This document shows positions 36,382 through 46,636 of a stretch of DNA of 64,000 bases, in pieces (position 1 is the stretch's first letter; every line of letters starts with the position of its first letter). The translations under genes were made by a program, and so were the position numbers. The DNA is from CBDEFX01 sp965237635 (lineage in GTDB: Bacteria > Chloroflexota > Dehalococcoidia > Lucifugimonadales > CAUZJF01): NCBI GenBank assembly GCA_965237635.1, contig CBDEFX010000001.1, positions 992,001 to 1,056,000 of the forward strand. The letters run 5' to 3'. The notes beneath the pieces are model-generated. The model was not told the origin of the DNA, ran no database searches, and saw nothing but the letters and a program-made list of their open reading frames with translations.

Positions 36382-36930
36382 CTGGACCTGATGCTGCCGG
36401 GGACCGACGGCATCGAGCTGATGGGGAACATCCTCGATATGGCGGACGTGCCGGTCATCTTCCTGTCCGCCTACGGCCAGGAGGAGACCATCGCCAGGGC
36501 CTTCGAGAATGGAGCCGACGACTACGTGGTCAAGCCCTTCTCGCCGACGGAACTTGTGGCGAGGATCAAGGCGGCCCTGCGCAAGCGGGAAGCGCCCGAA
36601 TGGGCCGAGCCGTCGGAACCCTACGTGTTTGGAGACCTGACCATCGACTACGCCCAGCGTCGCGTGACGCTGGCCGGGCGTCCCGTGCAGCTGACCGCCA
36701 TCGAGTACGGGCTGCTCTTCGAGCTTTCGGCCAACGCCGGTCGCGTGATGACCTACGACCGGCTGCTGCGACGGGTCTGGGGCCTGCGGGGCTCCGGCGA
36801 CTCGCGGCGGGTGCGCACCGCCGCCAAGCAGCTCCGCCGCAAGCTAGGCGACGACGCCAACAACCCCACCTACATCCTCAACGAGCCCCGCGTCGGCTAC
36901 CGCATGCCGAAGGGCGAGGCGCTAGGATAA
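36376..36930 (+). pseudogene. OmpR-family response regulator, 5' truncated
   Basis: The C-terminal 185 residues of a two-domain regulator. The receiver domain begins only at the phosphoacceptor strand (LDLMLPGTDG, Asp at 36385), followed by VPVIFLSAYG and VVKPFSPTEL with the conserved Lys. The winged-helix domain is complete (EYGLLFELSANAGRVMTYDR, RVGYRMPKG). The first 50 receiver residues, including the acidic pocket, are missing. No histidine kinase is adjacent. It could be translated as a DNA-binding fragment but not regulated normally. Confidence 0.8.
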
Positions 36931-36950
36931 GAGGAGGCGTGACGGTGGAG

Positions 36951-36970
36951 TGATGTAGTACACTACATCA
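36951..36970. promoter_or_regulatory. Palindromic operator candidate
   Basis: TGATGTAGT-AC-ACTACATCA is a perfect 9-bp inverted repeat 28 bases upstream of the HTH gene at 36998. It is a natural site for autoregulation or for the resolvase/excisionase protein. Confidence 0.6.
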
Positions 36971-36997
36971 GGGTGACCATTACTCTAGGATCGAGCC

Positions 36998-37198
36998 ATG
37001 AACACGCCCGAAGAATTCACCGTACCCGAAGCAGCGTCGTACCTTAATGTAAGTGAGGAGACCGTCCGTCGGAACATCAGGTCGAAGCGCTTGGGAGCCT
37101 TGCGCAGAGGAACACAGTGGTTCATCCCCCGCGATGTCCTTGTGATCTTCGCGAACAGCTACGACCCGAAGACTGGGCAGATACGACAGATGCTCTGA
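36998..37198 (+). CDS. Excisionase-like helix-turn-helix protein
   Basis: A 66-residue MerR-type winged helix protein (FTVPEAASYLNVSEETVRRN, then LGALRRGTQWFIPRDVL), the form common as excisionase/DNA-binding factor in integrative elements. It probably bends DNA at an attachment site or represses a nearby promoter. It follows a palindromic operator and precedes a defence gene cluster. Confidence 0.8.
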   Translation: MNTPEEFTVPEAASYLNVSEETVRRNIRSKRLGALRRGTQWFIPRDVLVIFANSYDPKTGQIRQML

Positions 37199-37304
37199 AT
37201 GCTTCGACTAAGCGTGCCCACCACTAACCGTTTGACGACGCTGCCGAGATAGATGCCACAGGCTGAACTTACAAATTCAACACGGGAGATACGAGAAGTC
37301 TGCA

Positions 37305-37634
37305 ATGTCTACACCAAACGAAATCCTTAGCCTGCCAAGCGGTGCCAAATGGCTTAAGGCCGACCTCCATGTTCATACGCCTGCGTCCCTGGAGATAGCC
37401 GAAGCTTGGAAGACCTCCACGCCCGATGATGTTGTTAGGATCGCAATCGAAAAGGGGTTCGATGCAATCCTGCCGGGTCACGACAAGACCGCCGAGTCCG
37501 CGGCGATCTCGGTTGAGTACGGCGGCGTCCCCGGGTTCCTGGTGAAGCATGGCTATGGACCCGGCGGCAAGAATGCCATACGTGAGGTGGATAGGTGGCG
37601 TTCCAAGGGTAAACGCAGGAGTGAAGTTCGATGA
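37305..37634 (+). pseudogene. PHP-domain protein N-terminal fragment
   Basis: Starts ATG and has the PHP metal-binding strand KADLHVHTPAS, then DVVRIAIEKGFDAILPGHD where other members read DH. After GVPGFLVKHGYGPG the sequence stops resembling the family and ends at 37634. The N-terminus is like that of TrlF-type PHP-AAA proteins seen in defence islands, here reduced to about 110 residues. Confidence 0.6.
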
Positions 37635-37846
37635 CGACTGCACGACAGAGACGCGGAAACTCCAACGGGGAGACCGAATCCAGCGGCAACGGCACCTTCA
37701 TGGGCCACGAGGACAGGTATTATGCAGGTGGCCGATGGACTCGTGGCGGCATGGCCGGTGTCACGTACAAGCACGTCGTTCTCGGCCTCGTCTTCCTCAA
37801 GTGGGTTCTGCGATGGAATCAGGGCTGGTCAGATGCAGCCAGTTGA
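37631..37846 (+). pseudogene. Type I restriction HsdM N-terminal remnant
   Basis: 71 residues ending in a stop. TFMGHEDRYYAGG followed by MAGVTYKHVVLGLVFLKWV matches the HsdM N-terminus (family consensus around YKHVVLGLIFLKYISD), but the methylase domain is absent. It overlaps the PHP fragment by four bases (ATGA). Evidence that a type I restriction system once lay here. Confidence 0.65.
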
Positions 37847-37969
37847 CACCGAGACCACGGCGGAGGCATTCGATTGAGTGTCGCTATCGGCCTAGTTGTC
37901 TACAACCTTGGAGCCTTCCCATGTTCAGGGGTAGGATTGACTTTGCAGGAAAGAGAGTTGGACGCCGCC

Positions 37970-38671
37970 ATGAGTGGCCCAGTGGCGGCACTCTTGTTCG
38001 ACGACGATGGGAAGGCCAGCATTGAGACGATTCTAGCTAAACTAGCTGAAACAGAATTCGCGCAGGAGGGGCTGAAGCGAGTTCTTGCAGACACAGGGTA
38101 CATAGAAGATTGGCGTGTGGGCGAGGCAATTGCGGAAACCTACCTAACCCACCACCGATCCTGCTATTTCCCATGGCCAGATGGCCGCGACGAGCGAAAG
38201 AGTGGTTCCAGCCTTCCAGGTGCTGACCTAGTTGGTCTTGGCATGGATGAAAATGGCGATTGCCTGGCCTTTGGTGAGGTCAAGACTTCAAGTGAGGACA
38301 GCTATCCTCCTAGCTCCATGTATGGGCGGACAGGACTCAAGCAACAGGTGGAAGACTTGCGCGATTGCGAAGCTATTCGAGACGGCTTACTAAGATATCT
38401 CGGACATCGGGTTCAGGCAGCCTCTTGGAGGTCAAGGTTCGAGGCTGCCAGTAGGCGCTATCTTCAGAACAAATCGGACGTCCAGTTATACGGTGTACTC
38501 ATTAGAGACGTTCCTCCAAATGCCAATGACTTGCGAGTGCGTGTCCAGGCACTCGGCACGGATCGCCCGAACAAAACCAGAATCGAACTGCTCGCCATAT
38601 ATCTCCCAGAACATTGCATCAATGGCATAGGTATAGCAGCCGTTACTGAGCGAAAGAGAGCTGGCGCATGA
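37970..38671 (+). CDS. hamA: HamA-like nuclease (Hachiman-type defence)
   Basis: About 233 residues from ATG 37970; a longer TTG-initiated form from 37874 exists but its N-terminus lacks family character. The PD-(D/E)XK core is visible: Glu52 (RVGEAIAE), Asp86 (GADLVGLG), Glu103 and Lys105 (FGEVKTSSED), then YGRTGLKQQVEDLRD. This matches the DUF1837/HamA family that pairs with HamB helicase. HamA is the nuclease effector released when HamB detects DNA damage or phage. The stop overlaps the helicase start (ATGA), the expected order and coupling. Family call is strong; assignment to Hachiman rather than a relative such as AbpAB is inferred. Confidence 0.75.
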   Translation: MSGPVAALLFDDDGKASIETILAKLAETEFAQEGLKRVLADTGYIEDWRVGEAIAETYLTHHRSCYFPWPDGRDERKSGSSLPGADLVGLGMDENGDCLAFGEVKTSSEDSYPPSSMYGRTGLKQQVEDLRDCEAIRDGLLRYLGHRVQAASWRSRFEAASRRYLQNKSDVQLYGVLIRDVPPNANDLRVRVQALGTDRPNKTRIELLAIYLPEHCINGIGIAAVTERKRAGA

Positions 38672-41600
38672 GCCCCTCTGCAAGAGCCTTTGAAGCTCTG
38701 AACTCGCACTGGGCCATAAGAGCGATCGGCGACCAAGAACTTGAAGGTGCAGCCGACCTGGTCAACGAACGTCTTGCGCAGCGAGCAGTCGGACAGCAAA
38801 TCGTCTTCGACTTCAAGCAGAACGAGGGCGACGGCCCATTGCTAGATCGGGTCGCACTGGCTTATGAGTTAGCTGCAATAGAGGGTCTCGATGAGTTGAG
38901 CCGTCCAGAGGGTCAAAATGACGCCTTACGCAGTCAGGCAATGGCGGCTTCTTCCCGCGCATTCGACATACGCCGTCTCATGCCAGTCCCAGAGACTACG
39001 CACGATCGGTTGTTCTTTGTCCTCCAAATATCGGCACTGGCCTACTGTGGAGACCGCGGGTCCGATTTGCGCCGCTGGTTCAGGGACAATGTGGGGGCGC
39101 TGACTGCACCGAGTGCTGCCGTTGTCTCTTGGGACCAGCGTCTTCTCTACAGGTTGTTCCACTGTTGGGTCAGGCTGTTCAGAAAGGATGGCTGGGATGA
39201 CTTGGATCGTATTCGAGAAACGATCGCAGGCTTACGCGACGACCAGAAGACCATGGAAGAACAAAGACTCCAGAACGGGTCTCAAGCGGCTGATCGTGCC
39301 ATCGCCTTGCGACTTGTTGCGCTCTATCATTGGGCCAGAAGTACCGAAATCCTAGCTCATTTCATGCTCCAGGGACAGCCAGCTGATCCGTTCGGTGAAA
39401 TCGACAAGCATTTTGAAGCAGGAATCGAAGCAGCGACGGCCTCAGGCGATGCCCAACACGAGGTCATTCTTCGGTGGCTGCATGCTGCCGGGCGGATCAT
39501 GGTAACCAACTCCCTATGGTGGACTACCCGGTCAGTCAATTCTCGAACATCGGAATTCGTTCGTTCTCTCACGAAGCGTGAGCATCAAGCCATGTTTGAG
39601 CTTCTGCCACCTCAACGTGCAGCTTTGCTGGAACAAGGGCTCCTTGATCAAGCCAAAACTGCGATTGTAGTTGACTTACCGACCTCTGGAGGTAAAACCC
39701 TCTTAGCACAGTTCCGTATTCTACAAGCCCTGAACCAGTTTGATGCCTCTAAGGGCTGGGTTGCATATGTCGCGCCCACTAGAGCTTTGTCAGCACAACT
39801 CACGCGGCGACTGCGACGGGACTTCGACCCGATTGGAGTAAGAGTCGAGCAGCTCACCAGCGCGATAGAAATCGACACCTTTGAAGAGCAGATCTTGAAC
39901 GATTCTGAGCAGCCATTCCACGTTCTTGTCGCGACGCCAGAAAAACTCTCGCTAGTGATCCGCAACAAGAAAGTTGCCCGGCCTATGGCCTTGCTAGTGA
40001 TGGATGAAGCCCACAACTTGGAAAACAATGACCGGGGATTGCGCATAGAGTTCTTGCTGGCCACAGTCAAGCGTGATTGTCCACAGGCCAATTTTCTGTT
40101 ACTCATGCCTTACGTAGAGAGCTCCGAATCCGTTGCCCGTTGGCTAGCGCACGACATCAACGCTGGACAGACCATCAGTCTTGGTACCACACCTTGGAAG
40201 CCGAATGAGAGAATAATTGGCCTCTATCATGCAGTGGCCGATAGCAGTCAACGTGCTGGTTGGCATCTAGCCTATGAAACCCTTACTACTACTGAGAAGG
40301 TGATGCCTTTGCGTGGCACGCACCGCGTCGGTGGCGTGAAGCCTATCAATATTCCCAAGAGCCGAGTTCTTGGTAGTGGTGAACAGAAGGGGCTGGGGCT
40401 ACAGACTGCGGCAATCGGAGCTGTGATGTCGGCTCGTGGCACCAGTATCGTTGTTGCGAACAACATCCGAACTGTATGGACTATGGCCAGCGAGTCTGCG
40501 AAGAGTTTGCCTGCCTTAGACCCAATTCCAGACGATGTACGTCTGGTGCAAGATTTTCTGCGCACCGAGATTAGTCCGGCATTCCAGCTCATTGGGACCC
40601 TTAACCATGGGGTAGGCGTGCATCATGCCGGACTGTCAGACGATGTGCGAATGCTGATGGAGTGGCTTGCTGAAAGTGGGAGTCTTCGGATGCTCTGCGC
40701 CACTTCAACGATTGCTCAAGGAATCAACTTCCCCGTTTCGTCGGTATTCTTGGCATCTCGTTTTGTATTCGATGAGGGGCGGTCCGTAGAGATGGCGCCG
40801 CGCGAATTCTGGAACCTTGCGGGGCGTGCTGGCCGGATCGGGCACGACAGCGTTGGCGTTGTAGGTCTAGCAGAAGGTACGGATCGAGATGCCTTGGTAG
40901 CATTCATTAGCCGAAGCACGGGAGCACTTGTGTCCCGGCTTGTGACCTTGCTCGATGAACTAGCTTTGGAGGGAAAGCTAGCTAGTCTTGCCGAAGTACT
41001 GCACCAGGACCAGTGGGAAGACTTCCGTTGCTACATCGCACATCTATGGGTGGAGAAGAAGAACCTTGACGCAGTGTTAGCGGATTCGGAGCAACTTTTG
41101 CGTCAGACCTACGGCTATACGACTCTTCGTAACAATCCGCTCTCCCGTTCGAAGGCAGATGCGCTGTTGGAGGCGACGCAATCATACGCCCGTAGACTTG
41201 GGGAAATGCGACCTGGCACGGCCGAATTGGCGGACTCCACGGGCTTCTCGCCGGAAGGGGTGAATACCGCGATGGCGGGACTACGCAACTTAGAGCACAA
41301 GCTCACTGCAACCGACTGGGCACCTGATAGTCTGTTCGGCGAGGGAGGGAAAATTGCATCTCTCTTCGGAGTTATGCTCAATGTCCCTCAACTCAAGGAG
41401 CAGCTTGAAGAAATCGGTGGGCAAGGGTTTGATCGTACCCGCATCTCTGACATCACGCGTGACTGGGTGAATGGGAAGGGGATTAATGACATCGCCAGGG
41501 AGTATTTCAAGCGCGAAAAAGATGAAGGGGGAATTGCAGCCCTGACTGATGCCTGCAGAGCGATATACCGATCAATCGTGAACAACGGCACTTGGGGCGT

Positions 41601-41943
41601 TTCGGCGTTGAGTCGAATGTCGGATTTGGATTTTGACGCTCTTTCGGAAACCGAGCGGCGGCGCATCAATGCGCTTCCGGCCATGATCTATCATGGCGTC
41701 CGATCTGAGGACGCAGTTCTTATGCGCATGAACGCAGCACCTCGCAGCGCGGCGGAAGCATTGGGAAGCCTATATCGCGACCTCACAGGTGAGGACGATA
41801 GTCGATTTTCCGTTGGTAGGGCGCGGGATTTCTTGAAAGCCCTCACTGCAGAAGAGTGGGGACAAGCAAGCCCGGCAGAGGCGGCATTGTCTGGGGATGG
41901 CTATAAACGCGTGTGGAAAGTGTTGTCGGGCGAGGCAGAGTAG
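38668..41943 (+). CDS. hamB: HamB-like superfamily 2 helicase
   Basis: A 1091-residue Ski2-like DEAH helicase. N-terminal helical region of about 320 residues, then motif I LPTSGGKTLLAQF near 340, DEAH box (LLVMDEAHNLENN) near 447, RecA2 region with QGINFPVSSVFLASRFVF near 685 and motif VI NLAGRAGRIGHD near 718. The C-terminal 350 residues are helical. HamB is the sensor and helicase of Hachiman; it moves on DNA and releases HamA. It is long for HamB (often about 700-1000). Adjacent HamA, ATGA overlap and the defence setting all agree. Confidence 0.78.
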   Translation: MSPSARAFEALNSHWAIRAIGDQELEGAADLVNERLAQRAVGQQIVFDFKQNEGDGPLLDRVALAYELAAIEGLDELSRPEGQNDALRSQAMAASSRAFDIRRLMPVPETTHDRLFFVLQISALAYCGDRGSDLRRWFRDNVGALTAPSAAVVSWDQRLLYRLFHCWVRLFRKDGWDDLDRIRETIAGLRDDQKTMEEQRLQNGSQAADRAIALRLVALYHWARSTEILAHFMLQGQPADPFGEIDKHFEAGIEAATASGDAQHEVILRWLHAAGRIMVTNSLWWTTRSVNSRTSEFVRSLTKREHQAMFELLPPQRAALLEQGLLDQAKTAIVVDLPTSGGKTLLAQFRILQALNQFDASKGWVAYVAPTRALSAQLTRRLRRDFDPIGVRVEQLTSAIEIDTFEEQILNDSEQPFHVLVATPEKLSLVIRNKKVARPMALLVMDEAHNLENNDRGLRIEFLLATVKRDCPQANFLLLMPYVESSESVARWLAHDINAGQTISLGTTPWKPNERIIGLYHAVADSSQRAGWHLAYETLTTTEKVMPLRGTHRVGGVKPINIPKSRVLGSGEQKGLGLQTAAIGAVMSARGTSIVVANNIRTVWTMASESAKSLPALDPIPDDVRLVQDFLRTEISPAFQLIGTLNHGVGVHHAGLSDDVRMLMEWLAESGSLRMLCATSTIAQGINFPVSSVFLASRFVFDEGRSVEMAPREFWNLAGRAGRIGHDSVGVVGLAEGTDRDALVAFISRSTGALVSRLVTLLDELALEGKLASLAEVLHQDQWEDFRCYIAHLWVEKKNLDAVLADSEQLLRQTYGYTTLRNNPLSRSKADALLEATQSYARRLGEMRPGTAELADSTGFSPEGVNTAMAGLRNLEHKLTATDWAPDSLFGEGGKIASLFGVMLNVPQLKEQLEEIGGQGFDRTRISDITRDWVNGKGINDIAREYFKREKDEGGIAALTDACRAIYRSIVNNGTWGVSALSRMSDLDFDALSETERRRINALPAMIYHGVRSEDAVLMRMNAAPRSAAEALGSLYRDLTGEDDSRFSVGRARDFLKALTAEEWGQASPAEAALSGDGYKRVWKVLSGEAE

Positions 41944-42819
41944 CAAATGACACCATCACCGAAGCCGACGCCCTGGGCTCACTGGAGGACTCGGGTTGGC
42001 GAGTGGCGCACGGTCTGCATATCGCCCCGACACGCCCAATGCCTAGCACAACGACTACGGCCAGGTGATCTTGGAGAGACGGCTCCGAGACACCCCTCGC
42101 CTAACTGACCCCCCGGCTTGCCCGCCGAGGGGTGAGGACACTCGTACCAAGATGCGGCGAGACCTCACGGATCCCACGGGCATTTCTCACCGAAGGTCAA
42201 TTTCACCCTAGCGCAAGTGGGAGGTTTGTCTGGGGACGATGGGCGGTCTGATGGACAGCGAGACCGGGTAGGGACGCACGGACGCTAAGTTGCTCCCGGA
42301 CTTCTCTCCCCAAACGGGGCCACCGCGACGCTCCTCGCGATTCTTCGCTCCCTGACGCCATAATGGTTGAGCCAAGATCCTCGGTAGGTTCACAGAGCAC
42401 CCAACCACATCTCGAAGATGGTCCTGTCTATCGTCAAAATAGTCCCGCCCGAAAGGGCTCGAACTCCGTATGGTGTGCTGTACCAAGGCTCACAGGCCGC
42501 CTAGCCATATCTCGAAGACAGTTCTTTCTACCGTGCACGTTGGTGGGCCTACACGTACCGAATTGCGAACTTTTCGGTGGGAGGTCCCGATACAATGGGA
42601 CTAGCCTTCTTCTCCGGTCAGTTTAGATCATTCCACAAGACTCGCATATAAGATGGTCTGATTTTCGGAACGCAGCTCATCTTGGCCTCCTCCGCAAGTG
42701 AGGGGTGCCAGGGTGATGGGTCGGGCTGTGCACCCCCCTTCTCGCATATTCAGGTAGCCCTAATTGGATTCTTACCATCAGTCCAGTGCTATGGTGTAAC
42801 TTGATTAAGGAGTGGCAAA
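41944..42819. other. Gene-free stretch between hamB and the Rad50-like gene
   Basis: About 880 bp without a credible gene. It holds two imperfect direct repeats of roughly 50 bp, 100 bases apart (42384-42434 and 42484-42534), each containing CATCTCGAAGA or CATATCTCGAAGA. A TTCGAGCCCTTTCGGGCGGG segment on the minus strand near 42450 has weak tRNA T-arm character but no acceptor or anticodon arms. Nothing else recognised. Confidence 0.6.
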
Positions 42820-44386
42820 TCACGACGAGCCTGTTCCCGGATTTTGGCGGAGGTTCCAGTTAACTTTTCCGCAGGGGCATTTGGCAACCTCAGGGCTTCC
42901 CTTGTGAGGAAACTTTTCCAGCAGCCCTCCACAAGAAGAACACTCGAAGAGACTCTGTAAATCGCTGAAAGCATCCACTACGGGCAAGAAGTCTTCCTTG
43001 GACATATTCGCCCAATTGTTGTAGTGTACCGAATCATTGATAGCCCACTGCTCTACGAAGGTACGACCGTAAATTTGCTTCCTGACTGACTCCAGATCAT
43101 CAAACGATGTGACAGTATCCTTGTCATCCCAAGACGAGGCTGCCCGGCGTCCCCTCCTCACTAAGTCCTTATATTTGTCCATCGCGGCAGGCAACCAATC
43201 GTCTAGCTGCCATTGCATCCCGGAATTGTATGTTACTTGGGCTCCCAGAGCGCTACACACATCTTCAAAGAAATCCTCAGACCCTCTTCGGAGCCTAAAT
43301 GCTGCCCCGCTAACGTCCTCTTGGTCAAGGTATGACTGAATAGTCCCCCACAGGTCCGTCTGACGATGGGTATTTGGTCCGCCTTCAAGTGTCCAGCCGG
43401 TGAACTCTACAACTTGACGGGCTTCGACCACTCCTTCTTGCCTCAACTGTTTGGCCCACGTTTTATCATGAGTGGTGATGACGAACTGGCACTCTGTGAA
43501 TTGCTCAGCGAGCAGCCGGCACACATCTTTCCGGTGTCCAGTGTCAACAGACATCATTACATCGTCTAAGACGATCAACCCAAGGTCCCCTTTGGCAAGT
43601 TCTTCATTAAGGGCCAGAAACAAACAGACGCCCATACTGTCCTGATGGCCTTCGCTGTGAAGAGCATGAGGCGGGTGGGTCCCGCGCCCCATGAAATCAA
43701 CCTCGAATGTCAAGCCAGCGCCCTGAGGCTGAAGCCTCGCACCGAAATGGTCCCACTCATGGTCGTGCAAGACTTTGTAAAATTGAACGAACCGGTCTGC
43801 TATTCGGGAATACAATCCCTCTAGCACCGCATCGCGAGCTTTTTCGTACTCCGCAAACAGAGTCTTCGAGCGCATCGAATGCAATACGGAGCTTTCTTCC
43901 TCTTTAGTCCTGTTATCGAGAACTCTTACGCTTTCCTCCAACTTAGTAAGTTTGTCCCATGCGGTTTGTTCAGGAGTAGGTTTCGGCAGGGCATCTTGGA
44001 GAGCTTTTTCTGCGCGGTCGAGCAAATCGTTCAGGGTTTCCGGAACGAAAAGGCGAGCGGTATCATCGCTTGAGAGACCACTGTCGAGATATTGTTCTAC
44101 TGGTTCCGTAACAGCCGCAAGCAGGGCTGTCAAGCTCCCGAGCCAAGCGTCCAGAACTTGGAGATCGCCGTCCCTGGTCCCTACATCGGCAGTTCGCAGA
44201 CCCTCCGTAAGAGCATTGATGTTTGCCAGCAGGGTACGTGTCGGCTTCGCGACTGCTTCAGCGGATTCAGAAATACCTTTTCGCACAACCTGAGCCGCGT
44301 GAGCAGTCGAAATTTTCGCTTCCAGATGCGCCTTAAGGTCTCCTCCAGGCCAAGACGCGCCACATACAGTAAGGTGGACCCCATTA

Positions 44387-45322
44387 TTAAGACAGCACGA
44401 GGGCTAAATTAAGAGAGTCTCCCACCCCTGCGCTAGGTTTCACCAAGCCCGATGGCAGCCCTGCTTCTTCAGCTGCTGCTCCCCTTTCTTCCTGGCCATG
44501 TTGGTACACCTCTGCTGGGGTCCGGTAGCCCAAAGCCTGGTGAGGCCTCTGCCGGTTGTAGAACTCCAGGTAGGCATTGATCCCAGTTCGGGCCTCGGCG
44601 ACGGTCTGGTAAGCTTTCAGATACACCTCCTCGTACTTGATGCTCCGCCACAGCCGCTCCACGAAGATGTTGTCCAGGTACCTACCCTTACCATCCATGC
44701 TGACCTGGACCCTCTGCTCCTGCAACGTCTGGGTAAAGGCCTCACTGGTGAACTGACTCCCCTGGTCGGTGTTGAATATCTCCGGTCGTCCCTTACCCAG
44801 GGCTTCCTCCAACGCCGCCACGCAGAAGCTGGTGTCCATGGTGTTGGAGAGCTTCCAGGCCAGCACGTGCCGGCTGTGCCAGTCCATGATGGCCACCAGG
44901 TACAGGAAGCCCTTCGGCATGGGGATGTAGGTGATGTCCGCGGCCCAGACCTGGTCGACCCGATTAACCTCCACTCCCTTCAGCAGATAGGGAAAGATCC
45001 GGTGTCCCGGCGCTGGTTTGCTGGTGTTGGGACGCCGGTAGATGGCTTCCAGACCCATCAACCGCATCAGCCTTCGAACCCTTTTTCGGCTCACCAGATA
45101 GCCCTGTTGCAGCAGCCAGGCCTTCATCTTCCTGGAGCCGTAGAAGGGGGTCTTCAAATACTGACGGTCCATCAGGGCCATCAACTCCAGGTCTTCTGCC
45201 CTGGTCGGTACCGACCGGTAGTACACCGAGGCCCGGCTGACGTCCAGCAGGATACATTGACGCACCAAAGACAGCTGCTGGTGGTCTCGGTCTATCATGG
45301 CTCGCCGTATGCTGCGACTCAT
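44387..45322 (-). CDS. IS3 transposase OrfB (integrase domain)
   Basis: 311 residues with the DDE integrase core: VWAADITYIPMP (Asp), FNTDQGSQFTS (Asp) and ERLWRSIKYEEVYLKAY (Glu). ATGA overlap with orfA; production of an OrfAB fusion would need a frameshift, but coupling alone may suffice in this element. Identical to the second copy. Confidence 0.93.
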   Translation of the reverse strand: MSRSIRRAMIDRDHQQLSLVRQCILLDVSRASVYYRSVPTRAEDLELMALMDRQYLKTPFYGSRKMKAWLLQQGYLVSRKRVRRLMRLMGLEAIYRRPNTSKPAPGHRIFPYLLKGVEVNRVDQVWAADITYIPMPKGFLYLVAIMDWHSRHVLAWKLSNTMDTSFCVAALEEALGKGRPEIFNTDQGSQFTSEAFTQTLQEQRVQVSMDGKGRYLDNIFVERLWRSIKYEEVYLKAYQTVAEARTGINAYLEFYNRQRPHQALGYRTPAEVYQHGQEERGAAAEEAGLPSGLVKPSAGVGDSLNLALVLS

Positions 45323-45603
45323 AGACCGGACCTTTCCGACAAAAAATCGCGTTCCACCTTCAGCTGGCCGATGTGCCGGTAGAGGTGGTTAATCTGAGCT
45401 TCCTTGGCTTTCTCCTGGGATTTCTGATTGGTGGCAAATAGCTCCGGGGCTCCTTCCGCCAGGGCCCTTTTCCAGGCGTGAATCTGACTGGGATGGACCT
45501 CAAATCGGCTGGCCAGCTGGGCGATGGTCTCTTCCCCCGCAAGGGCGGCCAAGGCCACCTTGGCCTTGAACGCCGGACTGTGCTTATTCCTCGTCTGCTT
45601 CAT
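45319..45603 (-). CDS. IS3 transposase OrfA (HTH)
   Basis: 94 residues from ATG 45603 (MKQTRNKHSPAFKAKVALAA). HTH in GEETIAQLASRFEVHPSQIH, then a leucine-zipper-like C-terminus (QINHLYRHIGQLKVERDFL). A GTG at 45618 would add five residues, but overlaps the ribosome site. Confidence 0.92.
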   Translation of the reverse strand: MKQTRNKHSPAFKAKVALAALAGEETIAQLASRFEVHPSQIHAWKRALAEGAPELFATNQKSQEKAKEAQINHLYRHIGQLKVERDFLSERSGL

Positions 45604-46636
45604 GTCCTGCTCCTCCACGTCGGTTAGTTGCCGGTTATTTTAGGAGCTGGACTCTCTCTTAGCCAGTTGTCTAGTTTTTGGGTACCACCTCACAGGGCAC
45701 TCAACCGTCGAGTCATCGACGAACCGAGACGCATGCTGTGTCAACTCAAGTCGCTCGAGCTCGGCTAACAAGCCGGGGTTATTGCGAAGTTCCGTAATGT
45801 TGCTTCGTAAGATTTGATCACTTACCACCAGACTAGGCACTACGCTTGGTGGCGCTTCTCGACGGATGGTTTGGATTGCTTGCTGAAGAAGGTTAAAGTT
45901 GACTGCCGTTGGCTCTGTGTCGTGGGAACCGGGCGGGGCAATTCCCTCTTTGAACCTATTGGACTCCTGAACGTCTAATGGCCCCCCGCCCAATGTCTGC
46001 CGGGAGTCGTTTACCGCCTCCAGCAGACCCTCAGCGGTGAACGTAGGCAAACCCAGGGTTACATTGACCTCTGCCTTCGCGGTTTCGATAGCCGCTTTTG
46101 CTGCTTTCTCTTTCCGATCCAGTTCAGTCCTGGCACGACGAAAACTGGACCTAACATCGTCTACGTCCTTGAGGTGCAGGAGTTCCTCTATTTCGTTGGC
46201 TCGTTTTCCAGCCTCCGCTGCAACATATCGAAGAATGTCCCTCCGCGTTAGTACGACGCCCCCTCTACGCATAAGGTCTCTCATTTTGGCCAGGGACTCT
46301 TTCGCGTCATCGGGGCATACTAGTTGGTCCGGCTGACCCATACAGCGGCTCAGTTCAACGGGTTCAGGAATATCTTCCAACATAATGGCCGCCGTAACGA
46401 CTGCTGAATCCGCGTCGTGGTCAATGTGATGACCGTGGCGCGACAGTGAAATCCCGGCAGTTCCTTCGCCCATCAGTCGCGAGATTCCTCCCGTGAATAG
46501 GAAGTCGATGGCGTCCACGACGCAACTCTTTCCCGCCCCATTAGGACCCCATATCACGACGTTCTTGCCGTCGAGTTCAAGATGCAAGTCTGGAAGCCCT
46601 CGCACATTTTGAACCGTCAACCCCAAGAGTTTCATG

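Larger units (their letters stand above)
44370..45692 (-). mobile_element. IS3-family element, copy 1
   Basis: 1323 bp with imperfect ends TGAGGTGGTACCC / TAAGGTGGACCCC and a 3-bp target duplication CAG (44367-44369 and 45693-45695), typical of IS3. It splits the Rad50-like gene. Confidence 0.9.
42820..46635 (-). pseudogene. Rad50/SMC-like ATPase interrupted by IS3
   Basis: N-terminal half 46635-45693: Walker A WGPNGAGKSCVVDAID near residue 33 and Q-loop region, coiled coil to EC. C-terminal half 44369-42820: coiled coil, signature SEGHQDSMGVCLFLAL, Walker B LGLIVLDDVMMSVD, D/H-loop ITTHDKTW, and a zinc ribbon (CSSCGG ... CPCGK) at the end. Joining at the CAG duplication gives an in-frame 829-residue protein with the hook VECPVCGASW. 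The IS lies exactly inside the CPVC codons. In defence islands such ATPases are parts of systems like Lamassu; partners are partly missing here. Disrupted, so likely non-functional. Confidence 0.85.

Noticed and set aside
42440..42470. tRNA-like T-arm on the minus strand
   Set aside because: No acceptor, D or anticodon arm could be built around it.
44498..45382. 294-residue frame opposite IS3 orfB
   Set aside because: Antisense shadow, identical in both IS copies; no start signal.
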